38,761 nt of DNA from DASYQD01 sp036005845. Its GTDB lineage: Bacteria > Acidobacteriota > Thermoanaerobaculia > Multivoradales > JAIOJS01. The position numbers and the translations under genes were made by a program. The stretch lies in assembly GCA_036005845.1 (NCBI GenBank), contig DASYQD010000116.1:1-38761 (forward strand), written 5' to 3'. The number at the start of each line of letters is the position of its first letter. Position 1 is the first letter of the stretch. The notes below the pieces were generated by a model. That model searched no databases. It was not told where the DNA came from and saw only the letters and a program-made list of their open reading frames with translations. Shown here one piece after another: positions 38,642-38,761 of the stretch.

Positions 38642-38761
38642 ATCGAGATCGCCGCGAGGGCCGCTTGCGGCCCTCGCCAACTGACACGGGGGCTGTTTCG
38701 CAGCCCTCGCGATGACGGTAGGTCGTCATCGCGAGGAGCGCAGCGACGAAGCGATCTCGAT
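38642..38761. repeat. Nested palindromic interspersed repeat (MITE/REP-like)
   Basis: The outer arms ATCGAGATCGC (38642-38652) and GCGATCTCGAT (38751-38761) are perfect 11-bp inverted repeats 120 bp apart. Inside are three hairpins: GCGAGGGCCGC-tt-GCGGCCCTCGC (38654-38677), GGGCTG-loop-CAGCCC (38690-38706) and the 13-bp CCTCGCGATGACG-6 nt-CGTCATCGCGAGG (38705-38736). The right part (GTCATCGCGAGGAGCGCAGC then GACGAAGCGATCTC) is, as I recall, a GC-rich version of a repeat core found between genes in many unrelated bacteria. No ORF is present. The element reaches the window edge and may continue. The stretch 38489-38641 upstream of hppA has no gene. Confidence 0.75.

Overview
The window is about 38.8 kb of very GC-rich bacterial chromosome with tightly packed genes, many ATGA/TTGA stop-start overlaps and several TTG/GTG starts. 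The gene set suggests a Gram-negative, probably an Acidobacteriota of the Thermoanaerobaculia type: an ELWxxDGT-repeat secreted protein, DUF2911 and DUF885 proteins, many lipoproteins, a membrane pyrophosphatase and an E1-type 2-oxoglutarate dehydrogenase. This is inference from gene content; no marker phylogeny was run.

Region 1 (1-2123): a secreted ELWxxDGT-repeat protein that runs off the left edge.

Region 2 (about 2128-8746): a compact 6.6 kb defence island, all on the minus strand: hsdR-hsdM-hsdS (type I restriction-modification), then a short DprA/SMF-like protein and a ComF-like phosphoribosyltransferase. It is bounded by a direct repeat of the last ten codons (stop included) of rpoD. 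The right copy is the real rpoD end. The left copy is a detached rpoD tail followed by a perfect hairpin. This is the geometry of integration into the 3' end of rpoD, although no integrase is present.

Region 3 (8744-16874): housekeeping genes. These are rpoD and dnaG (overlapping, the classic macromolecular-synthesis pair), a DUF2911 protein overlapping a polytopic membrane protein, and the divergent gltX.

Region 4 (16909-26627): a six-gene minus-strand cluster, in transcription order: TPR-CHAT caspase-like protease, lipoprotein, subtilisin-family protease, ECF-like sigma factor, zinc-finger membrane anti-sigma factor, M48-type metalloprotease lipoprotein. Spacing is 4 and 11 nt between the first three genes, 46 nt before the sigma gene, then stop-start overlaps. 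Three protease classes (Cys, Ser, metallo) with recognisable catalytic residues are thus linked to a sigma/anti-sigma pair. This is the best candidate for an undescribed system here: an envelope-sensing proteolytic cascade.

Region 5 (26720-31398): an ATP-grasp protein, a small lipoprotein, tRNA-Gln(CTG), an unrecognised gene and sucA. The sucA upstream region, shared with a second, divergent ECF sigma gene, carries a 10-bp direct repeat with a 17-bp period.

Region 6 (31399-38761): ECF sigma plus small membrane protein, an MDR oxidoreductase, a secreted DUF885 metallopeptidase, a VapBC-like toxin-antitoxin pair with an inverted-repeat operator candidate, and a divergent K+-independent-type membrane pyrophosphatase with its own terminator. 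The right edge holds a nested palindromic interspersed repeat. No CRISPR array, transposase, integrase or rRNA was found.
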